Under the pieces are notes generated by a model, which saw only the letters and a list, made by a program, of their open reading frames with translations, had not been told where the DNA came from and made no database searches. Made by a program: the position numbers and the translations under genes. From assembly GCA_963809825.1 (NCBI GenBank), contig CAWELJ010000002.1, forward strand, positions 434,001 to 498,000: a stretch of 64,000 nucleotides of DNA, in the 5' to 3' direction. Positions 41,645 to 50,554 of this stretch are shown here, piece by piece (within the stretch, counting starts at the first letter, position 1; every line of letters begins with the position of its first letter). The DNA comes from Bog-473 sp963809825. GTDB lineage: Bacteria > Actinomycetota > Acidimicrobiia > Acidimicrobiales > RAAP-2.

Positions 41645-42841
41645 ATGTCGAATGCAACCCTGAGCATCCCCCTGTTCGATGCCGACAATCACATGTACGA
41701 GACGCGCGAGGCGTTCACCAAGTTCCTGCCGGAGCGCTACCAGGGTGCCATCGACTACGTCGACGTCCACGGCCGGACCAAGATCGTCGTCCGGGGAGTG
41801 ATCAGCAACTACATCCCGAACCCCACCTTCGAGGTCGTGGCCCGCCCCGGCGCGATGGAGGACTACTTCCGCATCGGCAATCCCGACGGCAAGAGCCGGC
41901 GGGAGATCTTCGGCGAGCCCATGCGGGCGCTCCCCGGCTTCCGCGAGCCCGCAGCCAGGCTCGCCCTCATGGACGAGCAGGGCATCGACCGGGCGTTGAT
42001 GTTCCCCACGCTGGCCAGTCTCCTCGAGGAGCGGATGCGCGACGACCCCGAGCTCACGCACGAGGTCGTCCACTCGCTGAACCAGTGGATGCACGAGACC
42101 TGGTCGTTCGACTACCGGGGCCGGATCTTCGCCACGCCGGTCATCACGCTGCCGATCGTCGATCGGGCCATCGAGGAGCTGGAGTGGGTCCTCGAGCGCG
42201 GCGCGCGCGTCGTCCTGATCCGTCCGGCGCCGGCCTACGGGTACCGCGGGCCCCGCTCGCCCGGGCTGCCCGAGTTCGACCCCTTCTGGCAGAAGGTCGT
42301 CGACAACGACGTGCTCGTGGCGATGCACTCCTCGGACAGTGGCTACGAGCGGTACGCCAACGACTGGGAGGGGAGCGATTCCGAGATGCTCCCGTTCCAA
42401 CCCCAGGCCTTCCGGATGCTCTCGGGCTGGCGACCGGTCGAGGACGCCGCGTCGGCCCTCATCTGCCACGGTGCCCTGTCACGGTTCCCCGCCCTCAAGA
42501 TCGCGGTCATCGAGAACGGCAGTAGCTGGGTCGCGCCGCTCCTGGAGCGGATGGCCGACATCTACAAGAAGATGCCGCAGGACTTCGCCGAGAACCCGGT
42601 CGACGTCTTCAAGCGCAACATCTACATCAGCCCCTTCTGGGAGGAGGACCTCGGCGCGCTGGCCGAGCTGATCGGGGTGGAGCACGTGCTCTTCGGGTCT
42701 GACTACCCCCATCCCGAGGGACTCGCCGATCCGGTGAGCTACGCCGACGAGCTCAAGGGCCTCGACGACGAGTCCGTCCGAAAGATCATGGGCGGCAACC
42801 TGGCGCACCTGATGAACGTCTCCGAGGTCGCCGCTCGATGA
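41645..42841 (+). CDS. Amidohydrolase family 2 metal-dependent hydrolase
   Basis: A 398-residue TIM-barrel amidohydrolase, homologous in type to the one at 13153. Metal-site regions are PLFDADNHMYETREAF, VAMHSSDSGYE and LFGSDYPHPEG. The second His-containing segment ALICHGALSRFPALKIAVIENG is intact. GGAAGGG lies about 7 nt before ATG 41645. Its stop overlaps the ligase start (ATGA), so hydrolysis and CoA activation of the product are probably linked. Confidence 0.86.
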   Translation: MSNATLSIPLFDADNHMYETREAFTKFLPERYQGAIDYVDVHGRTKIVVRGVISNYIPNPTFEVVARPGAMEDYFRIGNPDGKSRREIFGEPMRALPGFREPAARLALMDEQGIDRALMFPTLASLLEERMRDDPELTHEVVHSLNQWMHETWSFDYRGRIFATPVITLPIVDRAIEELEWVLERGARVVLIRPAPAYGYRGPRSPGLPEFDPFWQKVVDNDVLVAMHSSDSGYERYANDWEGSDSEMLPFQPQAFRMLSGWRPVEDAASALICHGALSRFPALKIAVIENGSSWVAPLLERMADIYKKMPQDFAENPVDVFKRNIYISPFWEEDLGALAELIGVEHVLFGSDYPHPEGLADPVSYADELKGLDDESVRKIMGGNLAHLMNVSEVAAR

Positions 42842-44439
42842 CCGCGCGCGGGGATGGCCCGTCGCCGACCATCCCGGCGCTTCTCGCGACGGCCGCCAGC
42901 AGGTTCGGCCGGCGCCCGGCCGTCGAGGACGGCCCGACCCGCCTGAGCTACGCCGAGCTCCTGGCCGCGGCCCGGACCTTCGGCGCCGCCCTGGTGGCCT
43001 CCGGCGTCGAGCCGGGCGACCGCGTGGCGATCTGGGCCTTCAACAGTGCCGAATGGATCGTGGCCGCGCTGGGCCTGTTCCAGGCCGGCGCCGTCCTGGT
43101 CCCCGTGAACACCCGCTTCAAGGGCGGCGAGGCGGCGGACATCCTGTCCCGGAGCCGCGCCCGGGTGTTGGTCACCGTCACTGACTTCCTCGACACGGAC
43201 TACGTCGCACTGCTGCGTGCCGGTGACGTCGAGCTCCCGCACCTCGGCACGATCGTGGTCGCGCACGGGCGGGCACCCGAGGGGACCGAGCCCTGGGCCA
43301 CGTTCCTCGGCCGGGCGACCGATCAGGGGCGGGCCGAGGTCGACCGGCGGAGCGGGCGCCTGGGACCCGACGACCCTTCGGACATCCTCTTCACCTCGGG
43401 GACCACCGGGCTGCCGAAGGGTGTGGTGATGTCGCACCGCCGGACGCTGCGTGTCGCCACCGACTGGGTGGACATGACCGGGCTGGGTGCGGACGACCGG
43501 TACCTCATGGTCAACCCCTACTTCCACATGTTCGGGCTGAAGGCGGGGATCCTGGCCTGCGTCGCCAGCGGCGCCGCGATGCTGCCCGAGCCGGTCTTCG
43601 ACGTCGGCCGGGTCCTCGCCCGCGTCGAGCGAGAGAGGGTCACGGTGCTCCCCGGCTCGCCCACGATCTACCGGGCCATCCTCGACCATCCCGATCGGGG
43701 CCGCCGCGACCTGTCGAGCCTGCGGGTGGCCGTCACCGGTGCGGCCGACATCCCCGTCGAACTGATCCGCCGTGTCGACGACGAGCTGCCCTTCTCGACG
43801 CTCATCACCGGGTACGGGCTCACCGAGGCGGGCACGGCCGCCGCCACGTCCGGGGGCGACGACGTCGAGACCATCGCCACGACCGTCGGCCGGCCCCGGC
43901 CGGGCTTCGAGGTCCGCATCGTCGACGGGGACGACCACGACGTGCCGACCGGGGAACCGGGCGAGATCCTCCTCCGCGGCGGCAGCGTGATGGTCGGGTA
44001 TCTCGACGATCCCGAGGCGACCGCCGCCGCCCTGTCGGCGGACGGGTGGCTGCGCACGGGGGACATCGGCGCGGTCGACCCGTCGGGCCGTCTGCGGATC
44101 GTCGGCCGTTCCAAGGACATGTTCATCGTGGGCGGCTTCAACGCCTATCCCGCCGAGATAGAGAACATCCTCCTGCGGCACCCCGACGTCGCGCAGGCGG
44201 CGGTGATCGGGGTCCCGGACGCGCGGCTCGGTGAGGTGGGCATGGCCTTCGTCGTTCCCCGCTCGCCCGGGATCTCGAGCGCCGCCGTCATCGACTGGTG
44301 CCGCGACCAGATGGCCAATTACAAGGTCCCCCGGTCCGTGGAGCTGGTCGACGAACTGCCGGTCAACGCCACCGGGAAGGTCGTGAAGGACCTGCTCCGG
44401 GAGCGGGTCGTGCCCGGCGGCTCCGGGGTGGACGGGTGA
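42838..44439 (+). CDS. Acyl-CoA synthetase, FadD3-like
   Basis: A 533-residue acid-CoA ligase. Seen are DILFTSGTTGLPKGVVMSHR, ITGYGLTEAGTAAATS, GWLRTGDIGAVDPSGRL, IVGGFNAYPAEIENIL and the catalytic lysine in VNATGKVVKDLLRE. The pattern is close to mycobacterial FadD3, which activates the ring-derived propionate acid of sterols; that substrate is only suggested. It overlaps both neighbours by 4 nt (ATGA and GTGA). Confidence 0.88.
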   Translation: MTARGDGPSPTIPALLATAASRFGRRPAVEDGPTRLSYAELLAAARTFGAALVASGVEPGDRVAIWAFNSAEWIVAALGLFQAGAVLVPVNTRFKGGEAADILSRSRARVLVTVTDFLDTDYVALLRAGDVELPHLGTIVVAHGRAPEGTEPWATFLGRATDQGRAEVDRRSGRLGPDDPSDILFTSGTTGLPKGVVMSHRRTLRVATDWVDMTGLGADDRYLMVNPYFHMFGLKAGILACVASGAAMLPEPVFDVGRVLARVERERVTVLPGSPTIYRAILDHPDRGRRDLSSLRVAVTGAADIPVELIRRVDDELPFSTLITGYGLTEAGTAAATSGGDDVETIATTVGRPRPGFEVRIVDGDDHDVPTGEPGEILLRGGSVMVGYLDDPEATAAALSADGWLRTGDIGAVDPSGRLRIVGRSKDMFIVGGFNAYPAEIENILLRHPDVAQAAVIGVPDARLGEVGMAFVVPRSPGISSAAVIDWCRDQMANYKVPRSVELVDELPVNATGKVVKDLLRERVVPGGSGVDG

Positions 44440-45639
44440 CCGCCGACGCTCCGCCGGGGCTCCCGGCCCTCGCCGACCTGCGGGTCGTGGAGATGGGTGT
44501 CTGGGTCGCCGCTCCGTCGGCCGCGGCCCTGTTGGCCGACTGGGGCGCCGACGTGATCAAGGTCGAGGCACCGGGCGGCGATCCGATGCGACAGGTGTTC
44601 GGGTCGTTGGGCATCGACAGCGACATGCCGAACCCGGCGTTCTCCCTCGACAACCGGGGCAAGCGCAGCGTGGTGCTCGACCTGCGGGAGCCCGACGGCC
44701 GGGAGCGTCTCGAGGATCTGCTCGCCAGCGCCGACGTCTTCATCAGCAACCTCCGCCCCGACGCCCTCGACGGGCTCGGCCTCGAGGCTGCGGCCACGGT
44801 CGAACGCCACCCGCACCTCGTGTACTGCAGCATCAGCGGTTACGGGCTGCGCGGCGACGAGCGCAACCGTCCCACCTACGACATCGGGGCGTTCTGGGCC
44901 CGCTCCGGGCTCTCGATGCAGATGGCCGACCGGGAGGGCACGCCGCTCAACGCGCGCGGCGGCATCGGCGACCACATCACCGGCCTGGCGGCCCTGTCCG
45001 GGATCCTCGCCGCGGTGCTCGAGCAACGGGCCAGCGGCCGGGGACGCGTCGTCGAGGTCTCCTTGCTGCGGACGGGCACCTACGTCCTGGGCTGGGACCT
45101 CGGGCTGCAGATGACCCTGGGTAAGGTCGCCGCGCGCCGAACCGAGAGAGCGCAACCAGGCGCCGCTGATGAACCCGTACCGGGCCGCCGACGGCCGCTG
45201 GTTCTTCTTCACCGGCCTCGAGGCCTCCCGGCACATCGACGCGGTCTGCCGGTCCCTGGGGCGTCCCGACCTGGCCGAGGACCCCCGGTTCGCCGATGCG
45301 TCGGCCATCCGCCGCCACCGCGCGGAGATCATCGCCATCATCGACGAGATCATCGCCGAACACCCGCTGTCCGTCTGGGCCGAGCGCTTCGAACGCGAGG
45401 GAGTGTGGTGGGCGCCGGCGCAGACGCCGGCCGAGGTGGTCGAGGACCCGCAACTCCTGGCCAACGACGGCATCGTCGAGATCGGCGGCGGCAGCTCGGG
45501 CGTCACGCAACGCGCCGTCAACGGGCCGGTGCGGTTCTCCGGCGATGTGGTCCGGCAGATGGCGCCGGTGCCCCACCTCGGGCAGCACACCGACGAGGTG
45601 TTGGCGGAGCTCGCCGACCGCCGGCCGACGTCTCCCTAG
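44436..45639 (+). pseudogene. CoA-transferase family III, interrupted by a +1 frameshift
   Basis: The first ~230 codons encode a standard CaiB/BaiF start (LRVVEMGVWVAAPSAAALLADWGADVIKVEA, DNRGKRSVVLDL, YDIGAFWARSGLSMQ with the catalytic Asp). Within about 45127-45138, in a GCCGCGCGCC stretch, the homology moves to the next frame and continues as EPRERNQAPLMNPYRAADG to a stop at 45639. One extra base explains this. Apart from the shift the gene looks intact, so a sequencing error, a recent mutation or frameshifting are all possible. It starts with GTGA overlap to the ligase. Confidence 0.85.
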
Positions 45640-46784
45640 CGGGCGGCGCGCGCCAGCAGGCCCCGGGCGATGACCAGCTTCTGGATCTCGTTGGTGCCCT
45701 CCCCGATGACCATCAGCGGGGCGTCGCGGTAGTAGCGCTCGACGGGTGTGTCGGTGGTGTAGCCGGTGCCGCCGTGGATCCGCATGGCCTCGGTGGCCAG
45801 CTCGAGTGCAGTCTCGCTGGCGAAGAGCTTGGCCATGCCGGCCTCCACGTCGCAGCGCAGGCCGGCCATCTTGCGCTCGGCCGCGTTCGTGGTCAGGAGG
45901 CGGGCCGCCTCGAGCCGCGTCGCCATCTCGGCGATCTTGAGCTGGATCGCCTGGTGCTCGACGATCGGTTTGCCGAAGGTGACCCGCTGCTGGGCGTACG
46001 CGAAGGCAGCGTCGAAGGCCGCCCGGGCGACACCCACCGCGCGAGAGGCGATGTTGATGCGGCCGAGCTCCAGCACGCTGAGAATCTGGGCCAGGCCCCG
46101 CCCCGGCTCGCCGATCAGGTTGCCGGCCGGGATGCGCTGGTCCGTGTACGCCATCTCGACGGTCTCCACACCCCGGTAGCCGAGCTTGTCCACGTGCCTG
46201 ACGACGGAGATCCCCTCGAAGGCGGGCCCCGGTTCCTTCTCGACGATGAAGGCCGAGATCCCCTCGTCGGTCCGCGCCGCCAGGGCGACGATCCCGGCGC
46301 GCTCCCCGTTGGTGACCCACGCCTTCGTGCCGTTCACCAGGTACTCGTCGCCGTCCCGTTGGGCCCGGCACGAGATGTTGCGGGTGTCACTGCCCGCGTC
46401 CGGCTCGGAGAGCGACAGCGCGCCGCGCCGCTCGCCCGACGCCATGGACGGCAACCACCGCCGCTTCTGCTCGTCGGTGCCGTGCTGGAGGATCAACGTG
46501 GCGGCCATCGTGTGGGTGTTGACGACACCGGTCAGGCTCATCCATCCGTAGGCGAGCTCCTCGATCACCCCCACGTAGGTCAGGAGGTCGAGGCCCAGGC
46601 CCCCGAATTCCTCGGGGATGGTGACGCCGAAGAGGCCGAGCGCGCGCATCTGGTCGACGATCTCGGTGGGGTAGCGATCCTCGCGCTCCAACTGCGGAGC
46701 GACGGGAACGACCTCCCGGGCGACGAAGCGCCGGACGGTCTCGACGATCTCCCGCCGGACCTCGTCGTGCTCGTCCACGGTCAT
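45636..46784 (-). CDS. Acyl-CoA dehydrogenase
   Basis: A 382-residue dehydrogenase of the short/branched-chain type with ALSLSEPDAGSDTRN, YLVNGTKAWVTNGERA, QRVTFGKPIVEHQAIQLKIAEM and the C-terminal MRIHGGTGYTTDTPVERYYRDAPLMVIGEGTNEIQ, which contains both the HGG block and the EGTNEIQ catalytic/FAD end. It is thus a complete homotetramer-type enzyme, unlike the split pairs elsewhere here. Its TAG and the convergent gene's TAG share one CTAG (45636-45639). Confidence 0.93.
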   Translation of the reverse strand: MTVDEHDEVRREIVETVRRFVAREVVPVAPQLEREDRYPTEIVDQMRALGLFGVTIPEEFGGLGLDLLTYVGVIEELAYGWMSLTGVVNTHTMAATLILQHGTDEQKRRWLPSMASGERRGALSLSEPDAGSDTRNISCRAQRDGDEYLVNGTKAWVTNGERAGIVALAARTDEGISAFIVEKEPGPAFEGISVVRHVDKLGYRGVETVEMAYTDQRIPAGNLIGEPGRGLAQILSVLELGRINIASRAVGVARAAFDAAFAYAQQRVTFGKPIVEHQAIQLKIAEMATRLEAARLLTTNAAERKMAGLRCDVEAGMAKLFASETALELATEAMRIHGGTGYTTDTPVERYYRDAPLMVIGEGTNEIQKLVIARGLLARAAR

Positions 46785-46805
46785 TGGAAGGACACCTCAG
46801 GTCGC

Positions 46806-46860
46806 ATTGGAGAAGTGTACATCCACCCTATGTTGACGTCCGATCTCAAATTGGAGAAGA
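46806..46860 (+). promoter_or_regulatory. Divergent promoter region with a repeated ATTGGAGAAG
   Basis: The 76-bp gap between a minus-strand dehydrogenase and a plus-strand ligase holds ATTGGAGAAG at 46806 and again at 46850. The second copy contains the GGAG ribosome site of the ligase. A TTGACG lies at 46833-46838. The core resembles the GAAGAAGTGTG part of the P450-associated motif. Confidence 0.35.
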
Positions 46861-48387
46861 ATGTTTCCGATGGCAGGGCCCACCATGCACGGCAACCTGA
46901 CGGTCGCCGCGGACCGATTCGGGTCGCGCGAGGCGGTGCGGGCGGGGGAGGCCGGCTGGTCCTTCCGGGACCTCGACGAGCTGAGCAACGCCTTCGCCCG
47001 GCACCTGTCGGGCCACGGGGTCGGCGCGGGTGACCGCGTCGCCGTCATGATGGCCAACCGGGTCGAGTTCCTCACGACGGTCTACGCCGTCAGCAAGCTG
47101 GGGGCGGCCTCGGTCCTCTTGAGCCCGGCGTGGAAGTCGACCGAGGTCGGGCACGCGCTGGAGCTGACCGGTCCGGTGCACGCGGTGGCCGACACGGAGG
47201 CCGCGGCGCTCTTCGCCGGGGCCCTCGGAGCGGGCGGCGTGACGGACCTCGACGACACGGCGCAGGACCCGTTCGCGCACAGCCGTGACCGGCCGGATGC
47301 GGAGGCGGCCGGCGGGAGCGCCGAGGCCATCCTCGTCTTCAGCTCGGGCACGACCGGACTCCCGAAGGCGGTGCGCCACACGCATGACTCCATCGGCCAT
47401 GCGACGGAGCACTGGCGCGCCGTCCTCGGCCTCGGTCCCGAGGACCGCTTCCAGGTGGCGACACCGCCGTCCCACATCCTCGGACTCCTCAACCTGCTGA
47501 CGGCCGTGGCGGCGGGGGCCACCGTGCGCCTGCACCGGCGCTTCGATCTCGACGAGGTGCTGGAGAGGATCGCCGGCGAGCGGATGACCCTCGAGATGGC
47601 GGTCGCGCCCATCGCCTTGGCGATGGCCAATCATCCTCGCCTCGAAGAGTACGACCTCTCGTCCCTGCGCTACATCATGTGGGGGGCCACCCCGGTCACC
47701 GAGAGTGTCGCCAACGTCGTGACCGAGCGCACCGGCGTGCGCTGGCTGCCGGCCTACGGGGCCAGCGAGCTGCCCGTCATCGCCGCCAACCCGGTCGACC
47801 GCCCCCGGTCGTGGCGCCTGGACTCCGCGGGCCTTCCACCGTCGGGTGTCGAGTTGCGCATCGCCGATCTCGAGAGCGGAAAGGTCCTCGACTTCGGCGA
47901 GACGGGGGAGATCCAGGTGCGCAGCCCCTCGGTCATGGCCGGCTACCTCCCCGCCGAGGCCACCGCCGAGGCGTTTGCTGACGGCTGGTACCGCACCGGT
48001 GACGTCGGGTGGCTCGAGCCGGAGGGGTGGGTGCACCTGACCGACCGCTCGAAGGAGATGATCAAGGTGAGCGGGTTCCAGGTGGCTCCCGCAGAAGTGG
48101 AGGCCGTGCTCTACCGGCATCCCGCCGTGCTCGACTGCGCCGTGTTCGGTGTCGCCGACCCACGGCGCGGCGAAGTGCCCATGGCGGCGGTGAAGGTCGA
48201 TCCGGGCCGGCCGCTGGCCGACGGCGAGCTCGAGCAACTCGTCGCGGAGTCACTGGCCACGTACAAGCACCTTCGTCGCGTCGTCATCGTCGACGAGATC
48301 CCCCGCCTGCCCTCGGGCAAGGTGCTGCGCCGCACGCTGCGAGACCAATGGTCGCAGGTGCCGGTCGCACCGACGCAGGACGGCTGA
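46861..48387 (+). CDS. Acyl-CoA synthetase (AMP-binding family)
   Basis: A 508-residue ligase with ILVFSSGTTGLPKAVRHTHDS, LPAYGASELPVIAANP, GWYRTGDVGWLEPEGWV, IKVSGFQVAPAEVEAVL and the catalytic lysine in LPSGKVLRRTLRD, the 4-coumarate-CoA-ligase-like pattern. GGAG lies 4 nt before ATG 46861; ATG 46870 is also possible. It starts a four-gene run with a dehydrogenase pair and a crotonase, a near-complete beta-oxidation module. Confidence 0.9.
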   Translation: MFPMAGPTMHGNLTVAADRFGSREAVRAGEAGWSFRDLDELSNAFARHLSGHGVGAGDRVAVMMANRVEFLTTVYAVSKLGAASVLLSPAWKSTEVGHALELTGPVHAVADTEAAALFAGALGAGGVTDLDDTAQDPFAHSRDRPDAEAAGGSAEAILVFSSGTTGLPKAVRHTHDSIGHATEHWRAVLGLGPEDRFQVATPPSHILGLLNLLTAVAAGATVRLHRRFDLDEVLERIAGERMTLEMAVAPIALAMANHPRLEEYDLSSLRYIMWGATPVTESVANVVTERTGVRWLPAYGASELPVIAANPVDRPRSWRLDSAGLPPSGVELRIADLESGKVLDFGETGEIQVRSPSVMAGYLPAEATAEAFADGWYRTGDVGWLEPEGWVHLTDRSKEMIKVSGFQVAPAEVEAVLYRHPAVLDCAVFGVADPRRGEVPMAAVKVDPGRPLADGELEQLVAESLATYKHLRRVVIVDEIPRLPSGKVLRRTLRDQWSQVPVAPTQDG

Positions 48388-49427
48388 TGGACGTCCGGCT
48401 GTCCGAGGAACAGCGAGCGCTCCGCGACGCCGCGGCCCAGGTGGTCGACCGCGTCGGCCCGACGGCCGTCGCGCAGATTGGCGAACCCGAGCGGGCCGCC
48501 AGGCTCCATGCGGCCGTGACCGAGTCCGGGTGGCGGGAACTGCGCGTGGCCGTCGAGGACGGCGGCCCTCTGGCGTCGGGCGTCGAAGTGGGCATCGTCG
48601 CCGAAGAGCTCGGCAGGGGAGCCGCCGACGTCTCCTTTCTCGGGCCGACGCTGGCCGCCGAGCTGCGCCGGCTGGCGGGCGCGCCGCCGAGCTCCTCGGT
48701 CGAGACCGTTGCCCTCGACGCGCGGCTCTCGTCGCTCGTACGGGGTGCCGACGGCGAGTGGCCGGCCGCGGTGGCCATCGACACCCAGGGTTCCTCGCGG
48801 GCGCTGGTGCTCACCCGCGCCGGCGAGGGCTCCCGGGTCGCCCAGGTCGAGCTGCGCGCGGCGCCGTCCGGCCTCGATCTCACCCGGCCTTCCGAGGTCC
48901 TCGATCCGTGCGCGCCGGTCTCCACGGTCGAGGGTGCCGATCGAGCGTTGACACGAGATGACCTGACCCGCTGGACCGCCCTCGGACTGTCCGTGAGTTG
49001 CGCCGACCTCGTCGGCACCATGCGGGGAGCGGTGGAGCTCGCCCGCACCTACGCCGGGCAACGCCGGCAGTACGGGGCGGCCATCGGGTCCTTCCAGGCC
49101 GTCCAGCACATGCTGGCCGACGCCTTCGTGGCCATGGAGGGTTCCCGCAGCGTCACCCTGCACGCGGCGTGGGCCGTCGACGCGCTCCCCGCCGGAGAGG
49201 CCTTGACCGCCGCGGCCATGGCGAAGGCATACTGCGGCCGCGCCGCCCGCACCGTGTGCGAGACCGCGATCCAGGTGCACGGCGGCATCGGCAACACGTG
49301 GGAATGCCTCGCGCACGTGTATCTGCGCCGCGCCCTGCTGTCGGCCGACCTCCTCGGTGATACCCGGGCCAGCCTGGCGCGTGTGCTCGCCCACCAGGGG
49401 ATCGGAGGCACTGATGGACTTCGGTGA
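48387..49427 (+). CDS. Acyl-CoA dehydrogenase subunit (HGGIG-type partner)
   Basis: A 346-residue dehydrogenase homologue with MDVRLSEEQRALRDAAAQVV, RQYGAAIGSFQAVQHMLADA and IQVHGGIGNTWECLAHVYLRRALL. It lacks the EPxxGSD loop and the GGTxxIQ end, which occur in the next gene. This is the FadE28/FadE26-like half of a heteromeric enzyme. The ATG shares one base with the ligase stop (TGATG), and the next gene starts 14 nt before its own stop. Confidence 0.87.
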   Translation: MDVRLSEEQRALRDAAAQVVDRVGPTAVAQIGEPERAARLHAAVTESGWRELRVAVEDGGPLASGVEVGIVAEELGRGAADVSFLGPTLAAELRRLAGAPPSSSVETVALDARLSSLVRGADGEWPAAVAIDTQGSSRALVLTRAGEGSRVAQVELRAAPSGLDLTRPSEVLDPCAPVSTVEGADRALTRDDLTRWTALGLSVSCADLVGTMRGAVELARTYAGQRRQYGAAIGSFQAVQHMLADAFVAMEGSRSVTLHAAWAVDALPAGEALTAAAMAKAYCGRAARTVCETAIQVHGGIGNTWECLAHVYLRRALLSADLLGDTRASLARVLAHQGIGGTDGLR

Positions 49428-50544
49428 CTCGCCGGAGGAAGCGAAGTTTCGTCTCCGCCTGCGGCGCTGGCTGGTGGACAACAATCCCGGGCTGCCGGCA
49501 TCGTCGACGGACGACGAGTACTGGGCGGGCATGGCCGCCTGGCACCGGTCGCTCTACGACGCGGGGTTTTTCGGCCTGGCGTGGCCCACGCAGATCGGTG
49601 GCCAGGGCCTGTCGAGTGTCTTCGAGGTCATCGTCGACGAGGAGCTCGCGGCGGCCGGCGCACCGCCGCGGCCCAGCCTCGGTTATCTGGTCCAGGGCCT
49701 CCTCGAACACGGCAGCGAGGAGATCAGGCGCCGTTTCCTCCCCGGCATCGTCAACGGGCGCGACCGCTGGTGCCAGGGGTTCAGCGAGCCGGACGCGGGC
49801 TCCGACCTGGCGTCGCTGCGCACGCGCGCCGACCGCGACGGCGAGGACTATGTCATCTCGGGGCAGAAGATCTGGACGAGCTACTCCGACGAGGCCGAAT
49901 TCTGCCTGCTCCTCGCCCGCACCGACCCTGACGTGGCGAAGCACCGTGGCATCTCCGCCTTCGCCGTCCCGATGCGCCAGCCCGGGATCGAACAGCGGCC
50001 GTTGCGCATGATCAACGGGGTGACGAAGGAATTCGGCGAGGTCCACTTCGACGGTGCTCGGGTTCCGGCCGCCAACATGATCGGCGCGCCCGGAGAGGGG
50101 TGGGCCCTGGCCATGACCGTGGTGAGCCACGAGCGGGAGCCCGGTGAGCTCGGCTATGTGGCCCGGTACGCCAAGATGGTCAACGAGCTGTGCCGCCGCG
50201 TCCGGGACGATCCCGGTGCCTATGGGCCCGAGCAGCTGAGCGAGCTCGGATGGGCCATGGTGGAGGTCGAGATGCTGCGACTGCACGTCCGCCGGCGCTT
50301 GTCCGACCGCCTCGGCGGCATCACGCACGGGCCCGAGGGATCGGTCGACAAGCTGTTGATGACCTGGGTCGAGCAGGCCGTCGGCCACGCCGCGCTCGCC
50401 ATCGGCGGGATCGCCCACGACGGGGGCGACGAGACGTGGTTGAACGCCTATCTGTACAGCCGCGCCCAAAGCGTCATGGGCGGGACCTCGCAGATCCAGA
50501 GGAACCTGGTGGCTCGCCGTATCCTCGACTTGCCGGTCTCATGA
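49414..50544 (+). CDS. Acyl-CoA dehydrogenase subunit
   Basis: A 376-residue dehydrogenase with CQGFSEPDAGSDLASL, VISGQKIWTSYSDEAEFCLLL and the C-terminal QSVMGGTSQIQRNLVARRILDLP. It completes the pair with the overlapping upstream subunit. GGAGG lies 5 nt before ATG 49414, inside the previous gene. The layout (ligase, dehydrogenase pair, crotonase) suggests one round of acyl-CoA desaturation and hydration of a specific substrate. Confidence 0.88.
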   Translation: MDFGDSPEEAKFRLRLRRWLVDNNPGLPASSTDDEYWAGMAAWHRSLYDAGFFGLAWPTQIGGQGLSSVFEVIVDEELAAAGAPPRPSLGYLVQGLLEHGSEEIRRRFLPGIVNGRDRWCQGFSEPDAGSDLASLRTRADRDGEDYVISGQKIWTSYSDEAEFCLLLARTDPDVAKHRGISAFAVPMRQPGIEQRPLRMINGVTKEFGEVHFDGARVPAANMIGAPGEGWALAMTVVSHEREPGELGYVARYAKMVNELCRRVRDDPGAYGPEQLSELGWAMVEVEMLRLHVRRRLSDRLGGITHGPEGSVDKLLMTWVEQAVGHAALAIGGIAHDGGDETWLNAYLYSRAQSVMGGTSQIQRNLVARRILDLPVS

Positions 50545-50554
50545 GAGGTGGGAG

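Noticed and set aside
46850..46860. Second ATTGGAGAAG as an independent operator
   Set aside because: It coincides with the GGAG ribosome site directly before ATG 46861, so its sequence is explained by translation initiation.
44298..47033. A single 911-residue open frame
   Set aside because: Only its first third after 44436 matches a CoA-transferase. The remainder is Arg/Gly-rich shadow translation lying over the other frame of the same gene and the antisense of a dehydrogenase.
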